Both the position numbers and the translations under genes were made by a program. The notes beneath the pieces were generated by a model. That model was not told the DNA's origin, searched no databases, and worked only from the letters and a program-made list of their open reading frames with translations. This document shows, piece by piece, positions 24,297-33,822 of a stretch of 33,822 bases of DNA. Every line of letters begins with the position of its first letter. Positions within the stretch are counted from its first letter, which is position 1. This stretch comes from Amphimedon queenslandica (Eukaryota > Porifera > Demospongiae > Haplosclerida > Niphatidae), in NCBI RefSeq assembly GCF_000090795.2, contig NW_003546251.1, positions 402,800-436,621 on the forward strand. Reading direction: 5' to 3'.

Positions 24297-24503
24297 TTTT
24301 GATTTTCTTTATCATTTTCAGTTGTCATACATTTCAATCTCACACATCAAATGTGTTTGGTCAGTTTTATTTTTGTGATGTTTATTTATTTTTATTGTCA
24401 ATATTTGTTGCCCTTTTTTCAATTTTCAGTTACCATTCTATCATAATTTATTTTTTACGAGCCACACCCCAAATAGATCTAGTACAAGATTTATTGATTT
24501 AAC
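24297..24503 (+). promoter_or_regulatory. Spacer between the two kinase-macro genes
   Basis: The 207 bases contain no plus-strand AATAAA or ATTAAA. They contain a strong acceptor-like tract (CCCTTTTTTCAATTTTCAG, 24411-24429), then GAGCCACACC (24459-24468) and TAGATCTAG (24474-24482) just before the copy 2 ATG. The last two words also occur upstream of HYI. Confidence 0.5.
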
Positions 24504-26834
24504 ATGGCCGTCAACAGGCACTTCAACTTTAAAAGCGTAGAGATATATTTCAAGGAGTCCCTGGGCAGTGGAGCATATGGCTCTGTCTATAGAGCCAAAT
24601 GTGATCACTTGGTTTGTGCCGCCAAAGTCCTTCACCCCATGTTCTTTGCTAGTTCTGATCCGGCCGTGAAGGACACCATTGCTAAATTCAAATCTGAATG
24701 CGAGCTCCTCTCCTCTCTGCAGCATCCAAACATAGTTCAGTTCTTGGGAGAGTTCACTAACTCGGCGGGTGAGACTGCACTCGTTATGGAACTGATGGAC
24801 GAGAGTCTCACCTCCTTCATTGATGGCTATCACCCACAGGACAACCCAGTCCCAATGCATCTCATGATCGACTTCTCTCACGACATATCCCTTGCTCTTT
24901 ATTACTTACACAACAATGGGATCATTCACAGGGACCTTTCCAGTAACAACGTACTTTTGCTTGGACGCATACGAGCCAAGATAACTGATCTTGGAGTCTC
25001 TAAGCTTCATGACGCAGCAGGGCAGCACATGACTCAATGTCCAGGTGCTCCCGTGTACATGCCGCCCGAGGCTCTCTCTCAAGGTACCAACTACTCTGAG
25101 AAACTTGACGTCTTTTCTTTTGGAGTCCTCCTAATACAAATGGCGTCCTGTCGCTTCCCTTGTCCTTCTCCGGCTGAGGTACAGCTCGAGGATCCCACCT
25201 CGCCGACAGGGTTTGTGAGAATGCCTGTAAAAGAGACAGAGAGACGCTCTCAAGACCTTGCTACATTTAATGAGAGTCACATTCTCCGTCCACTCATGTT
25301 GCATTGCATTGAAGACGTTCCTCATAATAGGCCGTTTACGTCCGAGATATGCGAACACTTGGAAAAACTGAAAATGGTATCGGAATATATTGAGAGCAAA
25401 TTATCAGAAACACGTCTTGAGTCACAAGCGAGTACTGGGAGTCCTTTAGATGTGCCTCCTGTTTCAAATCAAACCCCAGCTGCTACTGGCGACAGTATAA
25501 TTCCTCCTGATGTTGAATTGCTGCGTAAGGAAATCACTACGCATGAAGAAAGACTGAGAGAAAAGGACGCCATTCTCCAAGAAAAAGAGAAAGAGTTAGA
25601 ACTGGCTACTCTGACAGCAAAAGAGATAGAGGCGTATAAAGAGAAAGCAAGCGAACTTGAGTCACAGCTGAAAGAAAGAGAAGCTGAGCTTGAAGCTGAG
25701 AGGTTCAAATTTGCTCAGATTGAATTAGAACTAAAAGCAGTGCAAGATAAAGAAGCGTCGTCTCGAAGAATGACATTTCTTGATGATCCCGGAAATGAAG
25801 GAAAAGTAATTAGAGGCCTTGATCCTAACATTGTTGCTCTTTTAAGCAAAAATGAATTAGGAGAGCTAAGAGCTGTCATGTACAATACCCCAGAGCCTGG
25901 TGACATTACTGTCATTGCTAACACGGACGCTCTGCCTTCTAGGATTCGCTCTGTTCTCACTAATTACCAAAAGCTTGCAAACTCCTCCAACCTTTGCGTC
26001 GATTTTTTAGCCATACCGTCTTGCTTTCCTGGGGATGAGCTGGAAAAGAAACTCGAAGTATACAACAGCAACTACAACACGTGTCATTTCAGTGTCATCC
26101 AGGACCTTAATGCCTTGCAAGTCATGGCCCTACAGCCAGCAATCCTCAAACAAGCAAAGGAGAACTGGGAGAGAGAATTAAAACACACCATTTACATGTC
26201 AGGCTGTCGAAAGCTTCTACTGAAGAAGACTGACATAACAAAAGAGCCTGTGACAGTTCTTGTAAATGCTGCAAATAGGAGACTAGGCCATAGTGCTGGA
26301 CTAGCAAGAGCTCTTAACGCAGCTAGTGGCGGTAAGATGCAGTCAATATGTGACGAGTACATAAGACAGAATGGGATTCTGGATGAGTGTGGCATAGCAA
26401 GAACCCGTTCTGCCGGAGAGCTGAAGTGTCAGTGGGTTCTCCATGCAGTGAGTCCTGACGGTGCTAAATACTCTCCCCCAGCTCTTCAGGATAAAATGAG
26501 AGGCCTTGTTACCAGTTGTCTTAAAGAAGCTGATAAAATAGGAGCATTCTCCATTGCTATACCCCCACTTGGTACCGGTCACCATCACGTTGATAAGAAA
26601 TTGGCGGCAAATGCTATCATTGCAGCTGTGCTTGACTACGACTACCTGGGGGACAACAGTCTTCGTGAGGTCATTATTTGTGCCATTGATGACAGAACTT
26701 TTTCAGATTTTGCCGAAATTTTTGCCGAAAGACGTGCAAGTCTTGAGTACCAGCTGTCGGATACTGTTGGTATTCTAAGTGAGACACCTGTTGAAATGCC
26801 AGTGGCTCCTGCATCAACTTGCAGGAATCAATAA
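24504..26834 (+). CDS. Protein kinase-coiled coil-macro domain fusion, copy 2 (intronless)
   Basis: This 776-residue protein has the same architecture as copy 1. The kinase domain spans about 10-290: LGSGAYGSV (20-28), Lys41 in CAAK, HRDLSSNNVLL (Asp144, Asn149), DLG instead of DFG at 162-164, and PVYMPPEAL. The metal-binding Asp is kept, so catalysis is still plausible. The coiled coil is longer (about 335-418). The unnamed spacer domain (about 440-560) repeats the pattern of copy 1 (AVMYNTPEPGD, VDFLAIPSCFPGDEL). The macro domain (about 567-745) reads LLLKKTDITKEPVTVLVNAA, then NRRLGHSAGLARALNAASGG, CQWVLHAVSPDG and IAIPPLGTGHHHVDK. It keeps the VNAAN asparagine that copy 1 has changed to VSAAN, but its glycine loop is HSAGL. 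It is clearly a diverged tandem duplicate. No introns, signal peptide or membrane segment are seen. Confidence 0.88.
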   Translation: MAVNRHFNFKSVEIYFKESLGSGAYGSVYRAKCDHLVCAAKVLHPMFFASSDPAVKDTIAKFKSECELLSSLQHPNIVQFLGEFTNSAGETALVMELMDESLTSFIDGYHPQDNPVPMHLMIDFSHDISLALYYLHNNGIIHRDLSSNNVLLLGRIRAKITDLGVSKLHDAAGQHMTQCPGAPVYMPPEALSQGTNYSEKLDVFSFGVLLIQMASCRFPCPSPAEVQLEDPTSPTGFVRMPVKETERRSQDLATFNESHILRPLMLHCIEDVPHNRPFTSEICEHLEKLKMVSEYIESKLSETRLESQASTGSPLDVPPVSNQTPAATGDSIIPPDVELLRKEITTHEERLREKDAILQEKEKELELATLTAKEIEAYKEKASELESQLKEREAELEAERFKFAQIELELKAVQDKEASSRRMTFLDDPGNEGKVIRGLDPNIVALLSKNELGELRAVMYNTPEPGDITVIANTDALPSRIRSVLTNYQKLANSSNLCVDFLAIPSCFPGDELEKKLEVYNSNYNTCHFSVIQDLNALQVMALQPAILKQAKENWERELKHTIYMSGCRKLLLKKTDITKEPVTVLVNAANRRLGHSAGLARALNAASGGKMQSICDEYIRQNGILDECGIARTRSAGELKCQWVLHAVSPDGAKYSPPALQDKMRGLVTSCLKEADKIGAFSIAIPPLGTGHHHVDKKLAANAIIAAVLDYDYLGDNSLREVIICAIDDRTFSDFAEIFAERRASLEYQLSDTVGILSETPVEMPVAPASTCRNQ

Positions 26835-26835
26835 A
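26830..26835 (+). promoter_or_regulatory. AATAAA overlapping the stop codon of kinase-macro copy 2
   Basis: The final codons CAA TAA AAA create AATAAA across the stop. If it is used, the 3' untranslated region would be very short. Confidence 0.45.
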
Positions 26836-26978
26836 AAGTTTTATGTTTGTAATTATACTGAGATAATACTGTTTGACATTTGTTAATTTTTAATAATAGT
26901 TATTGTTAACTAATTTAATTAATTGATCACGCCCACATCACCTTTTACCACGTGGTCCCCCTCTCTTGGCACAGAAGT
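26836..26978 (+). promoter_or_regulatory. RRP12 upstream region
   Basis: The left part is AT-rich 3' flank of copy 2. The right part has CACGCCCACA at 26928-26937, about 45 bases before the RRP12 ATG. There is no clear TATA box. Confidence 0.4.
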
Positions 26979-29900
26979 ATGGGTAAAGCTGGTCGTGTTC
27001 GTTTAAAAGGCTCCAAGGGAGGGAAGAGGTGGAAAAGAGGACAGAGTGGGTCCAGCAATCCACAGACTGACGTGCATCGTAATGCTGCCAAGGGAAAATT
27101 TGGGAACCATTTGTCACAAGTGAGGCAAATTTCAAAAGTTTTTGTTGCTTGAATAATGCTGAAAAAATTAATAATTTTAATATCAGAATGACTCTTAGTT
27201 GTGATTGTTCTTTTACTTTGTGTATGTACAGGCTACTACTACTGGAGGAGGAGAAGGAGGAAGTCTAACAGTTGATATACTTGCGTCTCATGATGCTGTA
27301 CAGACAGACGACACTGCTCATCAGCTGCTGGGAGAAGAAGAAGAGACAAGGGAAGAGTCACTGGCCAGCAGCTCAGCATACAGTCTTATTGAGACTTCTA
27401 ATCCTATCTTTGGACGTGTGAAGAGGCTTTGGAACTCACCGCTGGAAACACACAGAGAAGTACGCAGGGTTTCTCACTAAGCATGCTAAGTAAACTAAAA
27501 AAGCATGCTTCATTTTAGCGAAAAAGTGACTTTGAGGCACTTTAAAATTCATTAAAAATCCAATGTTGATCGGAATCAGCTCAAACTTGCTACACAACAT
27601 AAGAACATTTATATGTATTAGGAAAAATTATGAAAATGGAGAATTCTCTCCTAGTCATTTTTGGCGAAATTTGGCCAAAATCCCTGTACTATAGTACAGG
27701 GACTTTAGCTCAAATTTGGAGTACCTTTAAAAATTCATAAAAAATCCAAATTTGATCAGAATCAGCTCAAACTTGCTACACAACATAAGAACTTGTATAT
27801 GTATCAGGAAAAATTATAAAAATGGGGAATTGTCTCTTAGTCATTTTTGACGAAATTTGGCCAAGATCCCTGTACTATAGTACAGGGATTTTAGCTCAAT
27901 TTTGGAGTAACTTTGAAAATTCATTTAAAAAATCCAAATTTTATCGGAATCAGCTCAAACTTGCTAGACAACATAAGAACTTGTATGTGTATCAGGAAAA
28001 ATTATAAAAATGGGGAATTGTCTCCTAGTCATTTTTGACAAAATTTGGCCAAGAGTGTGTTCATTAATATACTGGTGTGTATTTAGGTATGTGCTGTACT
28101 AGCAGCTGTGTCTGAAGTCATTAAAGAGAAGAATGGAACAGAGAGTGCCACTGAATATTTCGCTGCTTTAGTAAGTGATAGATACATATTGTATTACATG
28201 TACATGTACATACACTGTGTCGTCTGATTGGCTTTATAGTTGACTGCATTGGAAGCTACTGACGAGGAAAAGGCTGCTACAGCTGTCATATTCTTATTGA
28301 GCATTGTAATGGAAAAGTACGCTAACCGTCTATTGTCTGATATTTAGTTGTCTCTTAGGTTACCAGCTGCTGTATTGCAGTCCCAGTTTGGTTCTATTAG
28401 CAAAGCATTGATTGATGCACTTACTCAACATGAATCGTCTGATTCAACATCATTACTCAGATCAGTTAGTGTCTATTAACATGATACTTGACTCACAAAC
28501 CCTTCCTTTCTTTCTTTATCTTTCTCTCCTTTTCATTTTGTCTCTGATATCCTTTCCCTTAGATCGTGTCGTGTCTTGTTACTCTCCTTTCAGCTCAACC
28601 CTCTCACGTCTGGTCTGACAGTTTTGCTCAAACAATCCTACAAACCTTATTCAATTTCACGACTCATCCCAAACCAAGAGTAAGACCATAACCTCTTTTT
28701 CTCTTGTACACGTGTTCATGATACTTTTTAGTTGCGTAAGTTTGCTCAGGCTGGCCTGGCAGGAATTATAAGGGAAGGAGGAGAAGGTGACGCTTCAAAT
28801 GACATCAAGTTTCATCCTTGTTGCTCTTACGTTGCTAAGAGTTGTAAATTGATACTAGAGGGAGAAAGTGAGAGACGTTTAATTTTGAACGTGTATACTT
28901 GTGATGTTTTATATACTAGAGGTTGAGACTTCTACTCTTCACGTTCTGGGCCTATTAAGAGAATGCCTAGCTAACTTTCCAACCCAAGTAGAACCTGACC
29001 CTACCATTATTATTTATTTTATTTTCTCTCTTGCTTATTAAGAATGTTAAGAGTTTAAGTGAAGCACTACTGAGGCTAATTACTTTAGGAAGAACTGTTA
29101 GATAATAAGTACAAAGTTCATGTCCTGATTATAGTATTTAGGTAGTCAAAGCCACCGGGTTTCAGTGCTTAAATGGTGTCTTTACTTCTACAGCTGGTCC
29201 TCAGGGACTCACGTCTCAACTCAATGAACAACTAATATCAGTAACTGAGTCATCCGCCATGTTTTTTTTGTAATTTTGTGATCATTGTAGGCATTATATG
29301 AGCATCGTCCTAGCATTGTTGATGTGCAGCTAATGATGGCATGGACGACTGTAATGGAGAGTGCTCATCTTAGACTATTGAGGTAGTAGGGAAGAAGATT
29401 TCAAGTAATCGTTTGTCGTTATGTACGAGTAGGTTTGATCGGAGCCTGTGTTTCGGTCACTTGGTTAAGTTTTTCCGTGTCTGTGTGAACTATTTGCTCT
29501 CTGATAGCAAGACCATTCATAATCATGCAGCTGGTGTCATGAAGGTATTCTCTCTATCTCTTTTTTCTTTTTTTTTAATTTTCTGTAATTAGAATATGCT
29601 ACAAGAGTTGGTCCCACTGGCTCTTCCAGCCATTAGAGAGAGCAAAGAGAATGAGAAGGCACTGCTGGAATATACGACCCTTGTATCTGTTTTCAAGTAC
29701 AGGCTCACAGCATTACTGGGTAGCTTAATTACTTTTTTATATAGGATGCTTGAGGGGGCTCTTAGTTTTAAATATCAGTCTGCTTGGGAACACGTGTTGG
29801 GGGTCTTGGAAACGTTTTATTGTCTGGCAGGAAAAGATTGCCACAAGTTTATGACAAAGGTATCTTATTAGTGTGTGTTTATATTCATTTTGTGGGTATT

Positions 29901-32900
29901 TGTGTCTTTATTCTCTAGTCATTAAAGTCGTTCAGTGAATTGAGGAATATCCCAAAGTTTGCCTTTGTCTCTCAGCTTGAATCTGCATTTGGAGCAGCTG
30001 TTAAAAGCATGGGACCAAAGTAACTCGTTTATCTCATTTTACATTCCATTCTCTTCTCAGGATTGTATTAACAACCGTTCCTCTCAAACTGGATGTCATG
30101 GGGTAACTAACTCTCTCTTACTACCATCATTTTATAAAGCTCTTTCTCTTTTTTATAGTGATCCTCCTGATTTTCCCCAGAGTTGGATGGTCCCATTGTT
30201 GCAAGAGTATGTACAATCTGCTGAGCTCTCCTATTACGTTAAAGAGCTCCTTCCATTGGCCGGAGTAATGAGAGGATTAGCTGAGGACTCTAACAAAAGT
30301 GGGAAAGATCTTCAAGCAAAACTTTACAATACACTTGAGTACCAGGTTAGGAGGCGTGTCCTAAAACACTTTGTAATAAAGTTCTTTCTTTTCTTTTCCA
30401 GATCTGGCAACTGCTCACAGCTTTTTGCAACAGTCCAACAGACATTGCTCAATCTTTTCCTTCCATTGCTAGAGTTCTTGGTACTGCACTTTCGGAAAAG
30501 GTCGAAGTTAGAAATATTGTCTGTAACTCACTGAAGACACTAATTGAAACCAGTAAAGAAACCGGTAATTATTATTATAGTAGTTCTATTAATGTGTGAC
30601 TTGTATTTATTTTCATAGAATCTGACTCTAAAGTTTTGGGTCAGTTTTCAAAGAATTTCCTCCCGATTCTTTTCAATTTGTACACTAATGAGGACTCAAA
30701 GGATTCCAGTGTGCATATACTTGAAGCCATAAAAGCATATCTATCAATAACCAATAGAAAGGTAAAAAGTGACATCAATTTAATGAAATCTCTCTCTCTC
30801 TCACTCTCCTCTAGTTGTTACAGACATTATTTTCTCGTATTATTGCAAGACTTGGAGAGCCTGATCTCTCATCAGATATTAGGATTTGTCTGGAGGATAT
30901 TGTTGAAGGGTTTGTCCCTTTTTTGAACGAATCTTCGCTTAAAGAACTTTATGATTTCATCTCTGCTACTCTTGATGTATGTTGTATCAATAACTTCACT
31001 TATTCTAATTTCTATATTTCTTTTCTTCTCTCTCTCTCTCAGAGTGACAATAGTACATATCAGAAGAAAGCATACAAGTTACTAGCAGCTCTTCTTTCTT
31101 GTAGTTCTCCACAGCATAGTTCTTTTGTCTCTGATAATCTCCCACAGCTACAGACGCTGTTACTAGGCTCTTTATCGACTGCTGGGATTGGCTCTAAAAA
31201 GGTAAAGAAACTAATACTCAGTATAATCAATTTTTAACACTAAATGTACATATATGTCATTTATCTAGCCAAGACTCAGGTGCCTCTTAAGTATAGTACC
31301 ACATTTAACTACAGATCATCACGACTTTGTACTGGCTGTTGTTCCAGAGGTAAGTGTATACTTGTACTTTCTTTAATGACACTCCTTTTTGTATCAGGCT
31401 ATACTGTGCACTAAAGAAGCTAATGATAAGTGTAGGCAGTTATCCTATCAACTCCTCAGTGTTTTAGGGCGGTCCTCGCAACAGCTGTTCATGTTATCTC
31501 CAGAAGGTAAGGTCCCTCTGTCTCCTCTAATCATTTCTCTCTTCATAGAGTCAGTGAAAGAGTATTTCAATGTTGTTCTGGCTGGACTGGCAGGCACTTC
31601 TCACATGATATCTGCCACCATTGGCAGCCTAGCAAGACTAGTCTATGAATTTAGTGGTAACTAGAATTTATTTAATTTGTGTGTCCTCGATCTCCCTCTT
31701 TTAGATTTACTTGGTTCTGGCCTAGTCGAGACATTGCTGAGCAGTGTGACAGAATTCTTTTCTGCAAAATCCCGAGAAGTTGTCCGATCGGCTCTTATTT
31801 TTATAAAAGTCGGGAAGAAAAGTAAAAAAAATTATTTTATTTTATTATTTTAGGTTAGTATTGGTATACTACCTCACGCTGAACTGGCTCCGTATGTAAA
31901 GGAATTGGTACGTGGGGACATTGATATTCTATTTATTGCCCGGTCCTTGTAGGTAGAGAAGGTCCTGTCCTGGAGTGCTAATGACAAGAATCACTTTAGA
32001 ATGAAGTCAAGAGTGATCCTTGAGAGACTCATTAGAAAGTTCAAGTAAGGATTGTGCCATTTCTTGTTATTATTTTAACGCTATTATATTTATTACAGCC
32101 TTGAGATGATATCTGGTTTTGTACCAAAGCAGCACAGGCGACTCATTAGCAACATAAAGAAGACCAATGAGAGACAGAAAAGAAAACAGAGGGAGAGGAG
32201 AGATGAAAAAATGGCTGCTTTGAAGGAAGACTATGATTCGAGTAGTACCACCAAAAAGTCCTCTAAGCCCAGGTAAATTTAATATACATAATTTGTTTTT
32301 TATTTTTTGTTTTATTAGCTTTGAGGAGCTTATGTATGACAGTGATGATGAAGAAATCAAGAAGGTATTGTGTAAAGAAAAATTATTACAATTTTTAGCT
32401 TAAGTCTTTACTCTTAGGGCAGTCAAACTAAGACTAAACGAGGTCGAGAAAGTGGAGGAACTTGGATAAAAGAAGATCGAGACAAGCCATTGGACTTCTT
32501 GGACTCTACAGCTGGTCAACATTTGCTTGGTAAGTGGTACGTGTACTGGACTTCAAGATCTGGCCATAGGTACTAATCCAAGTAAGAAGAAGTCGGTTGG
32601 AGCATCTTTAAACTCTTTTAAATATTCAAGTGATGGGAAGCTCGTGATTACTGAAGATGATGAGTCACAAGTACAAGAAGATATTACTGGTGAGTTACAC
32701 TTATTATTTATGATATTATATTATTGATTATAATTTAATTTTTAAGACACTGAGCCCCCAAATGTATTGAGTAGAAAGAGAAAAAGAGGTAATGATAATG
32801 ACAATGATTCTGATGATCAAGAGGATGGAAGAGGCTTAAGTCGTGGTATGTGCATTACAGTACATTGTGTATGGAGCATGCACACAGACCATTCACCATT

Positions 32901-33387
32901 GTATTGTACATGTTCAGTAAGACCATTCACCATTGTATTGTACATGTTCAGTAAGTGACTTTATGTAATGATCGATGTCTACAATACTTCACCAATTTGC
33001 TCTATTCATTGCTTGAGGATTTATGCATATCATGCCTCAATAGGCACTGGAATTAGAAGGCATGATCCAACTATTGAGATAGGAGCCAAACCAACACCAT
33101 CAAAAGTATAACGATGATAATAATTTTCGCAGGTTGATTGTATTGTGCTTAGAAACTTAAGGGAGACGTAAAGAAGAAGAACCAACTTGAACCGTATTCT
33201 TACCTTCAATTGGACAGGCAGAATCTCAATAAGAGGTTTATGTGTTCTTGTTATGTGTGTGCATGGGTTTTATATCTTGTGGTTTAGGAAAAAGGCAAAG
33301 CTGTCTGGCCAATTTAAGGGCATAATGAAGAAAGCTCAGAGAGGCTCCACTCTTGGCAGAAAACAAAGAAGAAAGAAGATTACTTAA
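26979..33387 (+). CDS. RRP12: RRP12-like ribosomal RNA processing protein, many exons
   Basis: RRP12 is a nucleolar HEAT-repeat protein needed for pre-rRNA maturation and export of both ribosomal subunits. The start MGKAGRVRLKGSKGGKRWKR at 26979 is basic like the human N-terminus. Later exons give VKRLWNSPLETHRE, VCAVLAAVSEVIKEKNG, ESATEYFAAL, LRKFAQAGLAGIIREGG, STLHVLGLLRECLANFP, MLEGALSFKYQSAWEHVLGV, DFPQSWMVPLLQEYVQSAEL, QFSKNFLPILFNLYTNED, YQKKAYKLLAALLSC, HFRMKSRVILERLIRKF, DKPLDFLDSTAGQHLL, FKYSSDGKLVITEDDE and GDVKKKNQLEPYSYLQLDRQ, ending LSGQFKGIMKKAQRGSTLGR and a basic tail. The order follows the human protein from end to end. Around 20 or more introns are present, mostly 45 to 90 bases. 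The exception is the 627-base intron at 27460-28086, which is mostly the 186-bp repeat. Confidence 0.95.
27464..28055. repeat. 186-bp hairpin repeat, about three units (array D, in RRP12)
   Basis: The palindrome CCCTGTACTATAGTACAGGG starts at 27682 and 27868 (period 186), with a third unit lacking it. The left edge (GCAGGGTTTCTCAC...GCATGCTAAG) begins four bases into the intron at 27460-28086. Confidence 0.9.
32887..32954. repeat. Exact 34-bp tandem duplication in an RRP12 intron
   Basis: Two identical 34-base units begin GACCATTCACC and end GTTCAGTAA, head to tail. Both end in a CAGTAAG-like donor-like string. Confidence 0.93.
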
Positions 33388-33460
33388 CTTCAAAAAATTT
33401 GACAAAAAAAATAATGCAAACAATCAAACAAATTTTACATACTTGTGCATACAACACAAC

Positions 33461-33466
33461 AATAAA
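33461..33466 (+). promoter_or_regulatory. Candidate polyadenylation signal for RRP12
   Basis: AATAAA lies about 75 bases past the RRP12 stop in the convergent gap 33388-33529. Confidence 0.5.
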
Positions 33467-33529
33467 GATAGTTAAAAAATGTTAAGCACAGCACAGCTTA
33501 CTAGCTGGCAACATGCTGGGCTTTTAATA

Positions 33530-33770
33530 CTAATTTATAAAATCGTCCATCAGATCAAGTGCTGAATTGCGATATTTACTGTATCTCTTGACCTTTGGAA
33601 CTTGTGAATCTGCAGATACATAACCAGTGTCTACAACTTGGGTATCATCAGCTGTCCCTTCATTTGGTATCAATGAGGCTGAGCTTGTGTTACTGTCATT
33701 TGATAGACGGAACTCCATGATCTTTTTAAGGCTTGCCTTTGGATCAAATTTTCCTTTAAAACGGCAGTAG
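33530..33770 (-). CDS. Last coding exon of an unrecognised gene, cut by the window edge
   Basis: The minus strand reads an open exon from an acceptor (TTTCACAG, ending at 33771) to a TAG stop at 33530. It encodes YCRFKGKFDPKASLKKIMEF, then a Ser/Thr/Asp-rich stretch (RLSNDSNTSSASLIPNEG), a YVSA segment, and a C-terminus SALDLMDDFIN. The basic start and acidic low-complexity tail would suit the cytoplasmic tail of a membrane protein, but I do not recognise the family. Upstream exons lie outside the window. Confidence 0.5.
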
Positions 33771-33822
33771 CTGTGAAATATGATAATGCATACGAACGTA
33801 ATGAGGACGGAGAAATGAAAAT

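Noticed and set aside
28548..28556. ATATCCTTT, an AT-AC type U12 donor match on the plus strand in RRP12
   Set aside because: It is part of the pyrimidine tract just before a normal acceptor (CCCTTAG), at the wrong end of the intron.

Overview
This window reads as the nuclear genome of an early-branching animal with a very compact gene layout, most likely a demosponge such as Amphimedon queenslandica. That organism call is an inference from three things: animal-type gene content, introns often only 43 to 60 bases long, and intergenic gaps of 100 to 360 bases. Nothing looks bacterial or viral. I see eleven genes: ten complete and one cut by the right edge. Exon coordinates were worked out by eye from splice signals and family similarity, so spans are firmer than individual internal exons.

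Layout, left to right. SIAE (sialate O-acetylesterase, minus) and an ANGEL-type CCR4-family nuclease (plus) diverge from a gap of about 115 bases. RNPC3 (U11/U12-65K protein of the minor spliceosome, minus) faces ANGEL tail to tail and carries a tRNA-Glu(CTC) inside one intron. A TRAF-like MATH-domain adaptor (minus) follows, divergent from HYI (hydroxypyruvate isomerase, plus). V-ATPase subunit B (minus) and CRAMP1 (Cramped-type chromatin protein, minus) come next. Divergent from CRAMP1 lie two tandem, intronless genes that each encode a protein kinase, a coiled coil, a conserved spacer and a macro (ADP-ribose-binding type) domain. RRP12 (pre-rRNA processing and ribosome export, plus) and a partial unknown gene (minus) close the window.

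The genes do not form one pathway. Most are housekeeping genes packed together. The part most like an undescribed system is the tandem kinase-macrodomain pair (21999-26834). These proteins join phospho-signalling to a PARP9/14-like macro domain, and both are uninterrupted in a neighbourhood where every other complete gene is split. Two further signals deserve attention. A 186-bp hairpin-bearing repeat occurs only inside introns here, filling most of one intron in each of four genes. One CRAMP1 intron has U12-type donor and branch-site features, in the same window as a gene for a U12-specific spliceosome protein.
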